A DNA stretch of 64,000 nucleotides from Streptomyces lydicus. Lineage in GTDB: Bacteria > Actinomycetota > Actinomycetes > Streptomycetales > Streptomycetaceae. Under the pieces are notes generated by a model. The model was not told the origin of the DNA, did no database searches, and worked only from the letters and a program-made list of their open reading frames with translations. Below are positions 53,423 through 62,757 of the stretch, in pieces (within the stretch, counting starts at the first letter, position 1; the number at the start of each line of letters is the position of its first letter). The position numbers were made by a program, and so were the translations under genes. The stretch lies in the NCBI RefSeq assembly GCF_000717345.1, contig NZ_JNZA01000027.1, positions 1 to 64,000 of the forward strand, read 5' to 3'.

Positions 53423-54595
53423 TCACCGCCCCTTCGGCAGGCCGAGTATCCGCTCGGCGACGATGTTCTGCTGGATCTGCGAGGTGCCGGCGGCGATGGT
53501 GTACGAGAGGGAGGAGAGCCGGTCGGCGACCCACTCGTGTCCGGCGTCCAGCGCCCCGGCGCCCAGCACCTCCGCGGCCGCGTCGTACAGCTCCTGGCGG
53601 GCGTGCGAGTAGCGCAGCTTGAACACCGAGCCGCCGGTCCCGGGGACGCCGCCGCCCTTCCCCGGAGCGGCCGACGCCCCTCGGCCGGCCGGAGCCGCCC
53701 CGGCCTCGCTGACGTTCCACTGGATCAGCCGCCACAGCGCCGCGAAGTCCGCGTTCAGCCGGCCGAGTCTGCGGCGCAGCACGGCATCGTCCCAGCGGCC
53801 GTTGGCGCGGGCGGCGCGGGCCAGCGCGCCGAGCACCCGCCGGCAGGCCACCACCTCGCCGACGAAGGCGGTGCCGCGCTCGAAGGAGAGCGTCACCATC
53901 GTCACCCGCCAGCCGTCGTTCTCCGCCCCGACGCGGTTGCCGGCCGGTACCCGCACCTCGTCGAGGAACACCTCGGCGAACTCGGCCGTCCCGGCCAGCG
54001 TCCGCAGCGGGCGGACGGTGACGCCGGGTGCGTCCATCGGCATCGCGAGCCAGGTGAGGCCCCGGTGCCGCGGCGCGTCCGGGTCCGTCCGCACCAGCAG
54101 CTCGCACCAGTCGGCGACCTCGGCGTGCGAGGTCCAGATCTTGGCGCCGGTCACGACGTAGTCGTCGCCGTCGCGCACCGCCCGGGTCCGCAGCGACGCC
54201 AGGTCCGAGCCGGCGTCCGGTTCGCTGAAGCCCTGGCACCACACCTCGTCGCCGCGCAGGACGGGCGGCAGCCAGCGCTGCCGCTGCGCCGGGGTGCCCT
54301 CCACCGCGATCGTCGGGCCCGCGTGCAGCAACCCGACGAAGTTCGCCCCCACATAAGGGGCCCCGGCCCGCTCGGTCTCCTCCAGGAAGATCAGCCGGAT
54401 GGTCGGGGCGGCGTCCCAGTGCACGTCGGCATACCCGGCGTCGTGGAGCATCCGCTGCCAGGCGGTGTCGTACGCCCGCCGGGCCGGCCAGTCGCGCGGG
54501 TCGGGCCGGGCGGGCAGCGTCGGCAGCACCGAGGCGAGCCAGTCCCGCAGCCGCACCCGGAAGGCCCGCTCCTCCTCGGTGTACGCGAGGTCCAT
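53423..54595 (-). CDS. Acyl-CoA dehydrogenase, large subunit of a probable heteromeric pair
   Basis: The 390-residue dehydrogenase has WCQGFSEPDAGSDLASLRTRAVRDG, KIWTSHAEVADWCELLVRTDP, RTLAGTAEFAEVFLDEVRVP and the C-terminal AGTSQIQQNIVAERILGLPKGR, but lacks the GGxGFTWE segment that the neighbour supplies. That complementarity is the hallmark of heteromeric actinobacterial enzymes acting on bulky CoA thioesters. A Gly/Ala/Pro-rich insertion lies near residue 310-325. ATG 54595 is 22 bp from the palindrome at 54617. It is first in the operon and divergent from the frameshifted ligase. Confidence 0.87.
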   Translation of the reverse strand: MDLAYTEEERAFRVRLRDWLASVLPTLPARPDPRDWPARRAYDTAWQRMLHDAGYADVHWDAAPTIRLIFLEETERAGAPYVGANFVGLLHAGPTIAVEGTPAQRQRWLPPVLRGDEVWCQGFSEPDAGSDLASLRTRAVRDGDDYVVTGAKIWTSHAEVADWCELLVRTDPDAPRHRGLTWLAMPMDAPGVTVRPLRTLAGTAEFAEVFLDEVRVPAGNRVGAENDGWRVTMVTLSFERGTAFVGEVVACRRVLGALARAARANGRWDDAVLRRRLGRLNADFAALWRLIQWNVSEAGAAPAGRGASAAPGKGGGVPGTGGSVFKLRYSHARQELYDAAAEVLGAGALDAGHEWVADRLSSLSYTIAAGTSQIQQNIVAERILGLPKGR

Positions 54596-54616
54596 CCCGC
54601 TGCCCCCTCACCCACT

Positions 54617-54633
54617 TCTGATGCTCCGTCAGA
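54617..54633. promoter_or_regulatory. Regulon palindrome before the dehydrogenase pair
   Basis: TCTGATG-CTC-CGTCAGA has one arm change and lies 22 bp upstream of the acyl-CoA dehydrogenase start. Confidence 0.76.
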
Positions 54634-54693
54634 TTCAGGCTAACCGCCGCCCCGTGGACCGACAAGGCATGCCGCCGTACGCTCGGACGAGAA

Positions 54694-54710
54694 ACTGACG
54701 TAACGTCAGA
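54694..54710. promoter_or_regulatory. Regulon palindrome before the frameshifted ligase
   Basis: ACTGACG-TAA-CGTCAGA has perfect core arms and lies 20 bp upstream of ATG 54731, 77 bp centre-to-centre from the copy facing the dehydrogenase pair. Confidence 0.78.
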
Positions 54711-54730
54711 TCACGTCGACGGAGGCCGGT

Positions 54731-56247
54731 ATGGACTGCGGGACACTGTGGGACCTGGTGGCCGGGCGTGCCGCCCGCAGCCCGGACGTGACCGCGCTCA
54801 TCCAGGCGGGCGACACCGCCGCGGACGACCGCCGGCTCACCTTCGGCGCGCTGCGCACCCGCGCCGAACGCGTCGCCGCCGGGCTGTACGGGCTCGGCGT
54901 ACGCCCCGGCAGCCGGGTCGTCTGGCAGCTGCCCACCCGCCTCGAGACCGTGCTGCTCAGCCTGGCGCTGGCCCGCCTCGGCGCCGTGCAGAGCCCGATC
55001 GTCCCCGCCTGCCGCGACCACGAGACCGCGCACGTCCTGCGCCGCACCGCGGCGGACCTCTTCATCGTCCCCGGCACCTGGCGCGGCTTCGACCACGCCG
55101 CCATGGCGCGCCGGCTCGCCGCCCGGCTGCCCCGCCCGCCTGCCGTCCTGGCCGCGTACCGCACGCTGCCCGACGGCGATCCGGCCGTCCTGCCGCCGCC
55201 GCCCGCGGAGGGCGAGGCGGTCCGCTGGATCTACTGGACCTCGGGCACCACCGCGGCCCCCAAGGGCGTCCTGCACTGCGACCGTGCGCTGCTGACCGCC
55301 GGCACGGACCTGGGGCGGGCGCTGCGCCTGCCCCGTCCGACATCGGCTCGATGGCCTTCCCCTACGCACACGTCGCCGGGCCCGACTACACCGTGCTGCT
55401 GCTGCGGCACGGCATTCCGGCCGTCCTCTTCGAGCACTTCGCGCTCCCCGCGGCGCTGGACGCCTACCGCCGGCACGGCGTCACCCTCGCCGGCGGGTCG
55501 ACGGCCTTCTACGCCCTCTTCCTCGCCGAGCAGCGCAAACAGCCGGGCCGCCCGCTCCTGCCCGCCCTCCGCCTGCTGGCGGGCGGCGGCGCGCCCAAGC
55601 CGCCCGGCCTGTACCACGACGTGGTGCGCGAGCTGGGCTGCGCGCTCACCCACGGGTACGCGCTGACCGAGGCGCCCATGGTCACCATGGGCGATCCGCG
55701 GGACAGCCACGAGCACCTGGCCACGCGGGACGGTCGGCCACCGGCGGGGATGGAGATCCGGATCGCCGACGACGGCGGGATACGGCTGCGCGGGCCCGCC
55801 GTCTGCCGCGGCTACCTCGGCGAGCCCGACCCCTTCGACGCGGACGGCTTCCTGCCCACCGGCGACCTCGGGCACCTCACCCCTACCGGCCACCTCGTGG
55901 TCACCGGCCGCCTCAAGGACATCATCATCCGCAAGGGCGAGAACATCTCCGCCCAGGAGATCGAGGAACTGCTCCACCGGCACCCGGACATCGCCGAGGC
56001 CGCGGTCATCGGCCTGCCGGACGCCGAGCGCGGCGAGCTGGTCTGCGCGGTGATCGAACAGCCGCCGGGCGCACGGGAGTTGACGCTCGGCGCGGTCACC
56101 GCACACCTGCTCGCCCAGGGCCTGGCCCGGCACAAGCTCCCCGAGCGGCTGGAGGTGCTGGCCGCCCTGCCGCGCGGGGCGACCCTGGGCAAGGTGCGCA
56201 AACCGGAGCTGAGAGAACGGTTCGGGGGCGGCGCCGCGCGGGTGTAG
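54731..56247 (+). pseudogene. Acyl-CoA ligase with a single-base frameshift at a C run
   Basis: This is a paralogue of the ligase at 14113. The frame starting at ATG 54731 encodes the N-terminal half through WIYWTSGTTAAPKGVLHCDRALLTAG. The rest, from SDIGSMAFPYAHVAGPDY through DIIIRKGENISAQEIEELL to the C-terminus, lies in another frame ending at 56247. The switch falls at the CCCC run 55331-55334: adding one C gives a continuous protein that aligns residue for residue with the paralogue (LGMSARDIGS). Both halves keep intact motifs, so the break is either recent or a sequencing error. The upstream operator is intact. If functional, it would activate the same kind of acid. Confidence 0.75.
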
Positions 56248-56284
56248 GACGACCGCTGTCCTACCGGACCCGTACGGTCACCCC

Positions 56285-57475
56285 ATGGACGCCCGACCCC
56301 GTATCGACACCGCCGCGCGCCGCGCCCGCCTCGGGCGGCGGCACCTGCTCGCCCCCGCCCACCGGGCGGCCCGCACCGAACAGGCCGCCGACGCGGTCGT
56401 CGGACTGCACGCCAGCGACCCGGCGACCGTCCACCTGGCGGCCTGCGCCCGGCTGGCCGTCCCGGACCCCGCGGACGTCGAGCGCGCGCTCTACGACGAC
56501 CACACGCTGGTCCGGCTGCTGTGCATGCGCCGCACCCTCTTCGCGGTCGGCGCCGGTATCGCCCCGGTCGTCTCCTCCTCCACGGGGCGGGCGATCGCCG
56601 CCAAGGAGCGGGCCGGGATGGTCAGATGGATCACGGAGGGCGCCCCGGGCTGGGACGAGCGACGGATCACCGAGGTCGAGGCGCAGACACTGGCCGCGCT
56701 CGCCGGGCGCGGTACGGCGACCGCGGCCGAGCTGGCCACCGACGTCCCCGGACTGCGCGAGACGATCGTGGTCTCCCCCGGCAAGCCGTACGAGGCCACG
56801 GTGAGCGTCTCCAACCGGATCCTGCGGGTGCTGGCAGCCGAGGGACGCATCCGGCGCGGCCGCCCCCGCGGCAGCTGGACCAGCAGCTCCTTCCGCTGGA
56901 CGCCCGGCACCCCGTTCGCCGAACTGGACGCCCCGCCGGCCCCCGAGGCGCGCGCCGCGCTCGCCCGCCGCTGGCTCGCCGCCTACGGCCCGGCGACCGT
57001 CGAGGACCTCAAGTGGTGGACGGGCTGGACGCTGACCGACACCCGGCGGGCGGTGGCCGCCACCGGAGCCGTCGAGGTGACCCTCGACGGCGGCGTCACC
57101 GGCCTCGCCCTGCCCGACGACCTCGCACCGCTCCCCGAGCCCGAGCCCGAGCCCTGGGCCGCCCTCCTGCCCGCCCTCGACCCCACCGCGATGGGCTGGA
57201 AGGCCCGCGACTGGTACCTCGACCCGGACCACGTACCGCACCTCTTCGACCGCAGCGGCAACATCGGCCCCACGGTGTGGTGGAACGGCCGGATCGTCGG
57301 CGGCTGGGCCCAGCGCCCGGACGGTGAGATCGTCTGGCGGCTGCTGACCGGCGAGGGCGGCAGTACGGCCGCCGCCGCGGTGGAGTCCGAGGCGGCCCGG
57401 CTGGCCTCCTGGATCGGCCCGGTCCGCGTCACGCCACGCTTCCGGACGCCGCTGGAACGGGAGTTGAGCGCGTAG
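56285..57475 (+). CDS. Winged-helix AlkZ/YcaQ-like protein (HTH_42 family)
   Basis: The 396-residue protein is of the HTH_42 (DUF1006) family, whose characterised members AlkZ and YcaQ are DNA glycosylases that repair interstrand crosslinks or bulky alkyl adducts; some protect producers of DNA-damaging natural products. Recognisable pieces are VVGLHASDPATVHLAACARL, RTLFAVGAGIAPVV, ALARRWLAAYGPATVEDLKWWTGW and ALDPTAMGWKARDWYLDPDHVPHLFDRSGNIGPTVWWNGRIVGGWAQRPDGEI. It stands alone, without a regulon palindrome. Confidence 0.83.
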   Translation: MDARPRIDTAARRARLGRRHLLAPAHRAARTEQAADAVVGLHASDPATVHLAACARLAVPDPADVERALYDDHTLVRLLCMRRTLFAVGAGIAPVVSSSTGRAIAAKERAGMVRWITEGAPGWDERRITEVEAQTLAALAGRGTATAAELATDVPGLRETIVVSPGKPYEATVSVSNRILRVLAAEGRIRRGRPRGSWTSSSFRWTPGTPFAELDAPPAPEARAALARRWLAAYGPATVEDLKWWTGWTLTDTRRAVAATGAVEVTLDGGVTGLALPDDLAPLPEPEPEPWAALLPALDPTAMGWKARDWYLDPDHVPHLFDRSGNIGPTVWWNGRIVGGWAQRPDGEIVWRLLTGEGGSTAAAAVESEAARLASWIGPVRVTPRFRTPLERELSA

Positions 57476-57484
57476 CGGGCCCCC

Positions 57485-57982
57485 CTAGGGGTGGTACAGC
57501 GCGTGGGCGCGGGCCGGGTCGGCCGGGCCGTCGGCGGGGATCGGCAGGAAGTGCCGCACCTGCCACTCCTGGGTGGCGCGGGCCTGCCGGCTGGTCGTCG
57601 TCACCCACGGCGGGTAGACGCGGAACCCCCGCTTCCCGCCGACGCCGCCGCGCGCGACGACGCCCCGCTCGGCCAGCACCTCGCGCGGGAAGACGAAGTG
57701 CCCGAAGCCGTCCGCGTCGCGGGAGCTGATGACGAACAGGTCAACGGGATCCGCGACGTCGAAGGGCCGGATCGGCCCGCCCTCGTGCCGCTGCCACACC
57801 GTGACGAACTGACCCACCTTCGTCGGCGTGGTCTTCCCCACCCGGAACCGCACGGCACGGTCGTCCAGGGTGAAGGAGTGGGCCCCGTACTCGGCGCTCT
57901 CCGCCTCGGGCACCGGCGGCGAGCAGACGAAGCCGCACGGGTCGTACACCGCGGACCGGGCCGCGGTCAGTTCGTCGTGCAT
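57485..57982 (-). CDS. MepB-family protein
   Basis: The 165-residue protein fits the MepB family, named after a Staphylococcus protein next to the MepA efflux pump but of unknown biochemical function. Shared features are FRVGKTTPTKVGQFVTVWQR, GPIRPFDVADPVDLFVI, GHFVFPREVLAERGVV and KRGFRVYPPWVTTTSRQARATQEWQVRHFLP. ATG 57982 is the natural start. It is convergent with the AlkZ-like gene and adjacent to the receptor-like pseudokinase. Confidence 0.8.
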   Translation of the reverse strand: MHDELTAARSAVYDPCGFVCSPPVPEAESAEYGAHSFTLDDRAVRFRVGKTTPTKVGQFVTVWQRHEGGPIRPFDVADPVDLFVISSRDADGFGHFVFPREVLAERGVVARGGVGGKRGFRVYPPWVTTTSRQARATQEWQVRHFLPIPADGPADPARAHALYHP

Positions 57983-58003
57983 GCCGTCATCGTCCCACGG
58001 CGG

Positions 58004-60238
58004 TCAGCCGGTCCGGTACGAGCTGGACGCCTGCTCGTAGAGGCGGTCCACCTCGCGCCGCCCGCTGTCCGGGCCGATGACCAGGACCAGGTGGTAGCGG
58101 CCGTTCTGGATCATCGCGAGGTTGCGCACATAGACCTCGCGGCCGCTGCTGTCACGCCAGCTGAAGGTGCCCTCCGCCATCGCCGTCCGGCCGACGTCGA
58201 TCCGCCGCAGACCGGACGCCGAGGCCCAGCTGGCGGAGCGGTACGGAGCCAGCTCCGGCTCCTTGTTCTGGAGGTAGGCCATCGGGTCCGCGCCGAACGC
58301 CGCCGTACGGTCCCGGCCGGGCACCACCAGCAGCTCGTAGTCGCCGCCGACGTACCGCACCTGGCCCTGGCCGGTGACGCCGCGGCGCTGCCAGCCGTCG
58401 CGGACCGCGATCCGGAAGCCCTTGGGGTCGGTGCGCAGCGCGAAGCCCTTGGCGACCTCCGGGGGCGCCGCGCTTTGCGGGTCCGCGGTGCCGGCCGCGC
58501 CGCCGGCCCCCGCCCCGTCCCGGCCGCCGGTCGGGGTGGGGCTGCCGCCGGGTGCCGCGCCCGACGTCGCGGTGTGCTCCGCGCCGCGCCGCCCGGCCTT
58601 GGAGTCCTGCCCGGCCTTCGGCATGAACGCCACCGCGTAGACGACCGCGCAGACCAGGAGCAGCAGGATCGCGGTGAGCAGCAGCTGGCCGAGGTTGCGC
58701 GGGCCACCGCGCGACGGGCGGGCCGGGCCCGGCGCGAGGTCGATGCCGACCTGGCCCAGCATCTGCTGCTCGTACAGCTCCCGGTCCGGCGTCGGCGCCC
58801 GCCCCGCCGGCTGCCTGGCGGGCCGGGCCGCACGGGGCTGCCGCAGCGGCTTGGGCTGCTTCGGGGGGCGCGGCAGGCGGGCCGGCGGGGCGGGGCGTCC
58901 CCCCTGCTCCCTTGAGCTCGGGAGAGGGAAGGTCTCCTCGGCGGGCGCGGTCCACCGGCCCGCCTCCGGTGTCCGCGGGGCGGGCGGCACCGGCGCGGCG
59001 GCGGGCGCCTGCGCCGCGGGTGCCGGCTGCGCGGCCCGGGACCGCCGCGGCGGCCGGCTCTTCTTGTGCCGCCCCCGGTGGACGAGTTCGCCGCGGCGCC
59101 GCAGGATCGGCAGCCGCCGCGGGTCGCCGCCCCGCTCCAGCGCCGGCATCGTCACCGCGCGGCTGCCCGTCTCCGGCTCCGGCGCCGTCCGCACCAGGGA
59201 GCGCAGCCAGCCGCGCAGCTCCTCGAAATCCGGCCGGTCGGCGGGGTCCTGACGCAGCAGCGACTCGACGACCGGACGCAGCGCCCCGCACTCCTCGGCG
59301 ACCGCGGGCGGCTCGGAGCAGACCAGCTGGGCCAGTTCGGCGGCGCTCTCCTCGGGGAACGGCGGATGCCCCTGCACGCAGCGGAACAGCAGCGCGCCGA
59401 CCGCCCACAGGTCGGTGGCCGGGCCGACCGGCGGCGCCAGCTGCCAGTTCTCGTGCACCGGGCCGGCCTGCTCCGGCGCCCAGCGCTCGGTGACCGGGCC
59501 GACGACGGTCAGCCGCGCCTGCCGGGCCCGTTCGGCGGCCAGGGCGCCGGTGGGCCGGCCGTACCCGGGCGCGGTGGCGGTACCGGCCCCGGCCCGCCCC
59601 TCCGACGGTGCCTTGGTCAGCGAGACCGCGGCCTCCGCCGGCGCGTCGTACCCGCACAGCGCCTCCTGCGCCGCGCCCACCGCCAGGCCGGTCAGGACGG
59701 CCCGGCCGTCGTCACAGACCAGGACCGTGCGGGCGGTGATGTTGTGGTGCAGCCGCCCGTCGGCGTGCAGCACCCGCAGCGCGGCGAGCAGATCGGATCC
59801 GATCTCCGCGGCACGGTGCGGGGACAGCGGCCGCTCGGCGAGCAGCGCGGACAGCGGGCGGGCGGTGAGGAGTTCGCCGACGACCCAGAGGCTGCCGTCC
59901 TGCACGAAGACGTCGAAGACCTGCTCCAGCCGGGGGTGGTCGGGCAGCTGCGCCACGGTCGTGGCGGCGTCCAGCGCGCGCCGCACGGTCGGGTCCCGGG
60001 GATCGCGGTCGGCCTTTCCCGCCGCCCGGCCGCCGACGGGATGCCCCTCCGCGAAGCGGGCCGCACCGTCCCCGACGACCTCCGCCTCGACGACCTCCGG
60101 CAGCGGCACCTGACGGACCAGCACCTCCTGCCCGCTGTAGGTGTCGAAGGCGCGGGTCTCGGGGAAGTCGTCATCGCCGAGCGGCCGCACGGGCAGGCGG
60201 TAGCGCTCGGCGAGCACTCTTCCTGCGTACTCGTCCAC
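58004..60238 (-). CDS. Receptor-like Ser/Thr pseudokinase
   Basis: The 744-residue protein has a kinase-like N-terminal domain, a Pro/Arg-rich linker, one membrane helix (near 508-530) and an external domain of about 200 residues. The kinase signature is degenerate: the ATP Lys position is Arg42 (VLVRQV), the catalytic HRD is HHN (164-166) and DFG is TGL (183-185). It is therefore probably a pseudokinase that binds rather than phosphorylates. The lobe structure is otherwise retained (DLWAVGALLFRCVQGHPPF). GTG 60238 has GGGGAGG upstream. It is next to an intact membrane kinase on the same strand with a related external domain (FALRTDPKGFRIAVRDGWQR versus GRFHFRMAMPKGFRQTD), which suggests a partnership. 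Confidence 0.83.
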   Translation of the reverse strand: MDEYAGRVLAERYRLPVRPLGDDDFPETRAFDTYSGQEVLVRQVPLPEVVEAEVVGDGAARFAEGHPVGGRAAGKADRDPRDPTVRRALDAATTVAQLPDHPRLEQVFDVFVQDGSLWVVGELLTARPLSALLAERPLSPHRAAEIGSDLLAALRVLHADGRLHHNITARTVLVCDDGRAVLTGLAVGAAQEALCGYDAPAEAAVSLTKAPSEGRAGAGTATAPGYGRPTGALAAERARQARLTVVGPVTERWAPEQAGPVHENWQLAPPVGPATDLWAVGALLFRCVQGHPPFPEESAAELAQLVCSEPPAVAEECGALRPVVESLLRQDPADRPDFEELRGWLRSLVRTAPEPETGSRAVTMPALERGGDPRRLPILRRRGELVHRGRHKKSRPPRRSRAAQPAPAAQAPAAAPVPPAPRTPEAGRWTAPAEETFPLPSSREQGGRPAPPARLPRPPKQPKPLRQPRAARPARQPAGRAPTPDRELYEQQMLGQVGIDLAPGPARPSRGGPRNLGQLLLTAILLLLVCAVVYAVAFMPKAGQDSKAGRRGAEHTATSGAAPGGSPTPTGGRDGAGAGGAAGTADPQSAAPPEVAKGFALRTDPKGFRIAVRDGWQRRGVTGQGQVRYVGGDYELLVVPGRDRTAAFGADPMAYLQNKEPELAPYRSASWASASGLRRIDVGRTAMAEGTFSWRDSSGREVYVRNLAMIQNGRYHLVLVIGPDSGRREVDRLYEQASSSYRTG

Positions 60239-60354
60239 GACGCCTCCCCGCAGCGCGCGCTGTGTCTACCGTCGCGCCGGAGCCGCCCTCCGGCACCGAC
60301 GCCGTTGGTCACTTCCGGTCGCGTTCCCGCCGATTGCGGATGCGTACGGTCCTT

Positions 60355-60372
60355 GATGTCTCAGATGTCTCA
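60355..60372 (+). repeat. 9-bp direct repeat between the kinase genes
   Basis: GATGTCTCA occurs twice in tandem, about 120 bp upstream of the pseudokinase start. It may be part of a promoter or be chance. Confidence 0.3.
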
Positions 60373-60477
60373 CGATACGTGTCCGCACCGACAGTCGGGG
60401 CCCGGTCGGCCGAACGACGCGCGCCGTCTCGCTCCGGCACCGGGGTCTCCGGGGTCAGCTGCCCGCCCGCGCCCGGC

Positions 60478-62568
60478 TCAGTCCTTCACCGCGAAGGTCT
60501 TGAACGCGGTCGTGACCACGTTCTGGCATTCCTTGTCGGACCAGGTGTCCGCCTTGCAGGTGATCATGATGGCGTAGCCGTGGTCGTCGTCCGCCCGGAA
60601 GCCGCGGTTGAGGACCCGCACCTTCTCGCCGTCCTGCTTGCGCGTGAACGACCAGTCGGCGACGGTCGGGTAGTTCCGCCACTTCACCGACTTGATGCCG
60701 AGGAGGTGGTAGTCGGTGCTGGAGCCGCGCACGCTCGGCTCCAGGCTGCGCCAGGCGGCCGCCGCGTCCTTGCCGGGCTCGGCGTTGTAGTCGACCTGGA
60801 CGCGCGGGAAGCCGCCCGAGGCGCTGTAGATCGCGCCGGAGTTCTGCCCCGCGGTGTCGGTCTGCCGGAAGCCCTTGGGCATCGCCATACGGAAGTGGAA
60901 ACGGCCGTTGGAGAGCTCGGCGAAGCCGTCCGGAACGCCCTTGCCGTCCTTGCCGCCCTTGTCGTCCTTGCCGCCCTTGTCCTCGACCGGGGCGGCGTCC
61001 GGCGTCTGGCCGCCCGGCGTGCCGGGACCGTTCGTCGCGCCGTCACCCTTCGCGCCGGCCGGGTCCGTGGCGGGCTTGTCCCGGCCTGCGGACGGCGTGG
61101 TGTCGCTCTTGCCGGACGCCTTGCCGCCCTTCGGCGAGGAGTCGTCGCCGCTCAGCGCGAGCGCCAGGACCGTGCCCAGCACGGCGAGGGCGACGACCAC
61201 GGCCACCACGATCAGCGTGCGGCGCGGGACGACGTCGGTCAGCGAGGCCCGCGCGGCGGACGGACGGCTCCCGTCGCCAGGTCTGGACTCGGCACGGGCC
61301 GCGGCGGCGGCCGCCGCCGCGTTGCGCACGGACTGCAGGGCGCCGCGCATCCGCTGCTTGGCGGCCTCGGTGTCGAAGCCGGTACGCGACGAGGGACGGT
61401 CCACCGTCCGGCTGCCCGCGTCCGCCGCGGCGGGAGCGGCGGGGCGCCCGGCGCTCTTCCTGGGGCGCTCCGGCGCGCTCGCCGGCGTGGCCACGGCCCG
61501 CTCGGTGCCGGCCTTCGCTTCCTTCGCCTTGCCCGCCCCGGCCTTCGCGGCCCGCTCACCGGCCGCCGGCCCGGCCACCGGAGCGGCCGGCTGCTTCGCC
61601 TTGGGGCCCCGCGGCTTGGGGGCGGCGGTCTTCTTGGACGTGCCCTTGGGCTTGGCAGCCCGCTCCGCGGGCACCGTCGGCAGCGCCATCGCCCGCGTCG
61701 CGTCCATCGGCGGCTCGGGCGCCTTCTCCGGGGTGTGCACGACGTCCAGCAGCAGCGCCCGCGCGCCCGCGTCGTCCAGCCGTGCGTCGGGGTCCTTCAC
61801 CAGCAGGCCGTAGATGACCTCTTCCAGCGCGCCGGCGCTCTTCGGCGGCTCGACCGGCTCGGTCATCACCGCCGTCAGCGTGGCGATCGCCGAGCCCTTG
61901 TCGTACGGCGGCACGCCCTCGACGCAGGCGTACAGCAGCCCGCCGAGCGACCACATGTCGGCCGGCGGTCCCGGCTTCTGACCGCGGGCGCGCTCGGGGG
62001 AGATGTAGGAGGGGGCGCCGACCAGCATGCCGGTCGAGGTCACCGAGGGGTCGCCCTCGACCTGCGCGATACCGAAGTCGGTCAGCACGACCCGGCCGTC
62101 GTCGGACATCAGGACGTTGGACGGCTTCACATCGCGGTGCAGGATGCCCTCGCTGTGTGCGGCGCGCAGCACGTCGAGCACCGCCAGGCCCACCTCGGCG
62201 GCGCGGCGCGGGGTGAGCGGGCCGTCGTCGCGCACGACTTCGGCCAGCGAGCGGCCCTCGACCAGCTCCATCACGATCCACGGCCGGTCGTCCTCGTCGA
62301 CCACGTCGTAGACCGTCACCGCGCCGTTGTTGCGGATCCGGGCGATCGCCTTGGCCTCGCGCAGCGTACGGGTGATCAGACGACGCTTCTCGTCCTCCTC
62401 GACCCCGCCCGGGAAGCGCAGTTCCTTCACTGCGACCGTACGGCCCAGCACCTCGTCGCGTGCCCGCCAGACGGTGCCCATGCCACCCCGGCCGAGAACA
62501 TCGGCGAGCCGGTACCGGCCGGCGAGCAGCCTGCCGCCCTTGCCGTCCATCTCGACCTCGTCGCCCAC
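60478..62568 (-). CDS. Membrane Ser/Thr protein kinase (PknB-like)
   Basis: The 696-residue protein has an intact N-terminal kinase domain: GRGGMGTVW, Lys48 in VAVKELR, HRDVKPSNVL, TDFGIAQ and SPERA. An Ala/Lys/Pro-rich linker, one membrane helix (near 447-472, RRTLIVVAVVVALAVLGTVL), a Gly/Asp/Lys-rich stalk and an extracellular domain with two Cys follow. It phosphorylates Ser/Thr on unknown targets in response to an external cue. GTG 62568 has AGGGGA upstream; the frame opens earlier without support. It lies 239 bp upstream of the pseudokinase on the same strand and is divergent from the serine hydrolase. Confidence 0.88.
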   Translation of the reverse strand: MGDEVEMDGKGGRLLAGRYRLADVLGRGGMGTVWRARDEVLGRTVAVKELRFPGGVEEDEKRRLITRTLREAKAIARIRNNGAVTVYDVVDEDDRPWIVMELVEGRSLAEVVRDDGPLTPRRAAEVGLAVLDVLRAAHSEGILHRDVKPSNVLMSDDGRVVLTDFGIAQVEGDPSVTSTGMLVGAPSYISPERARGQKPGPPADMWSLGGLLYACVEGVPPYDKGSAIATLTAVMTEPVEPPKSAGALEEVIYGLLVKDPDARLDDAGARALLLDVVHTPEKAPEPPMDATRAMALPTVPAERAAKPKGTSKKTAAPKPRGPKAKQPAAPVAGPAAGERAAKAGAGKAKEAKAGTERAVATPASAPERPRKSAGRPAAPAAADAGSRTVDRPSSRTGFDTEAAKQRMRGALQSVRNAAAAAAAARAESRPGDGSRPSAARASLTDVVPRRTLIVVAVVVALAVLGTVLALALSGDDSSPKGGKASGKSDTTPSAGRDKPATDPAGAKGDGATNGPGTPGGQTPDAAPVEDKGGKDDKGGKDGKGVPDGFAELSNGRFHFRMAMPKGFRQTDTAGQNSGAIYSASGGFPRVQVDYNAEPGKDAAAAWRSLEPSVRGSSTDYHLLGIKSVKWRNYPTVADWSFTRKQDGEKVRVLNRGFRADDDHGYAIMITCKADTWSDKECQNVVTTAFKTFAVKD

Positions 62569-62757
62569 TGAATCCCCTCGGCAATCCAGCCGAGTTGGCA
62601 GTTGTGACGTCTCATCGATCGTCAAACTGACTCAACTCGGACAACCCACCCTGGCAGAGCCTTCATTCTCTCTCATCCGCGGCCGTGCGGAAGGCCCGGG
62701 TCGGTGCCGGACGGCACCACCCGCCCGTCATGATGGCCCCGACGAACGGGAGTCCCG

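Noticed and set aside
55320..55340. Programmed ribosomal frameshift in the second ligase
   Set aside because: No slippery heptamer or downstream pseudoknot was seen; the plain C run fits an insertion/deletion or sequencing error better, and the paralogue needs no frameshift.
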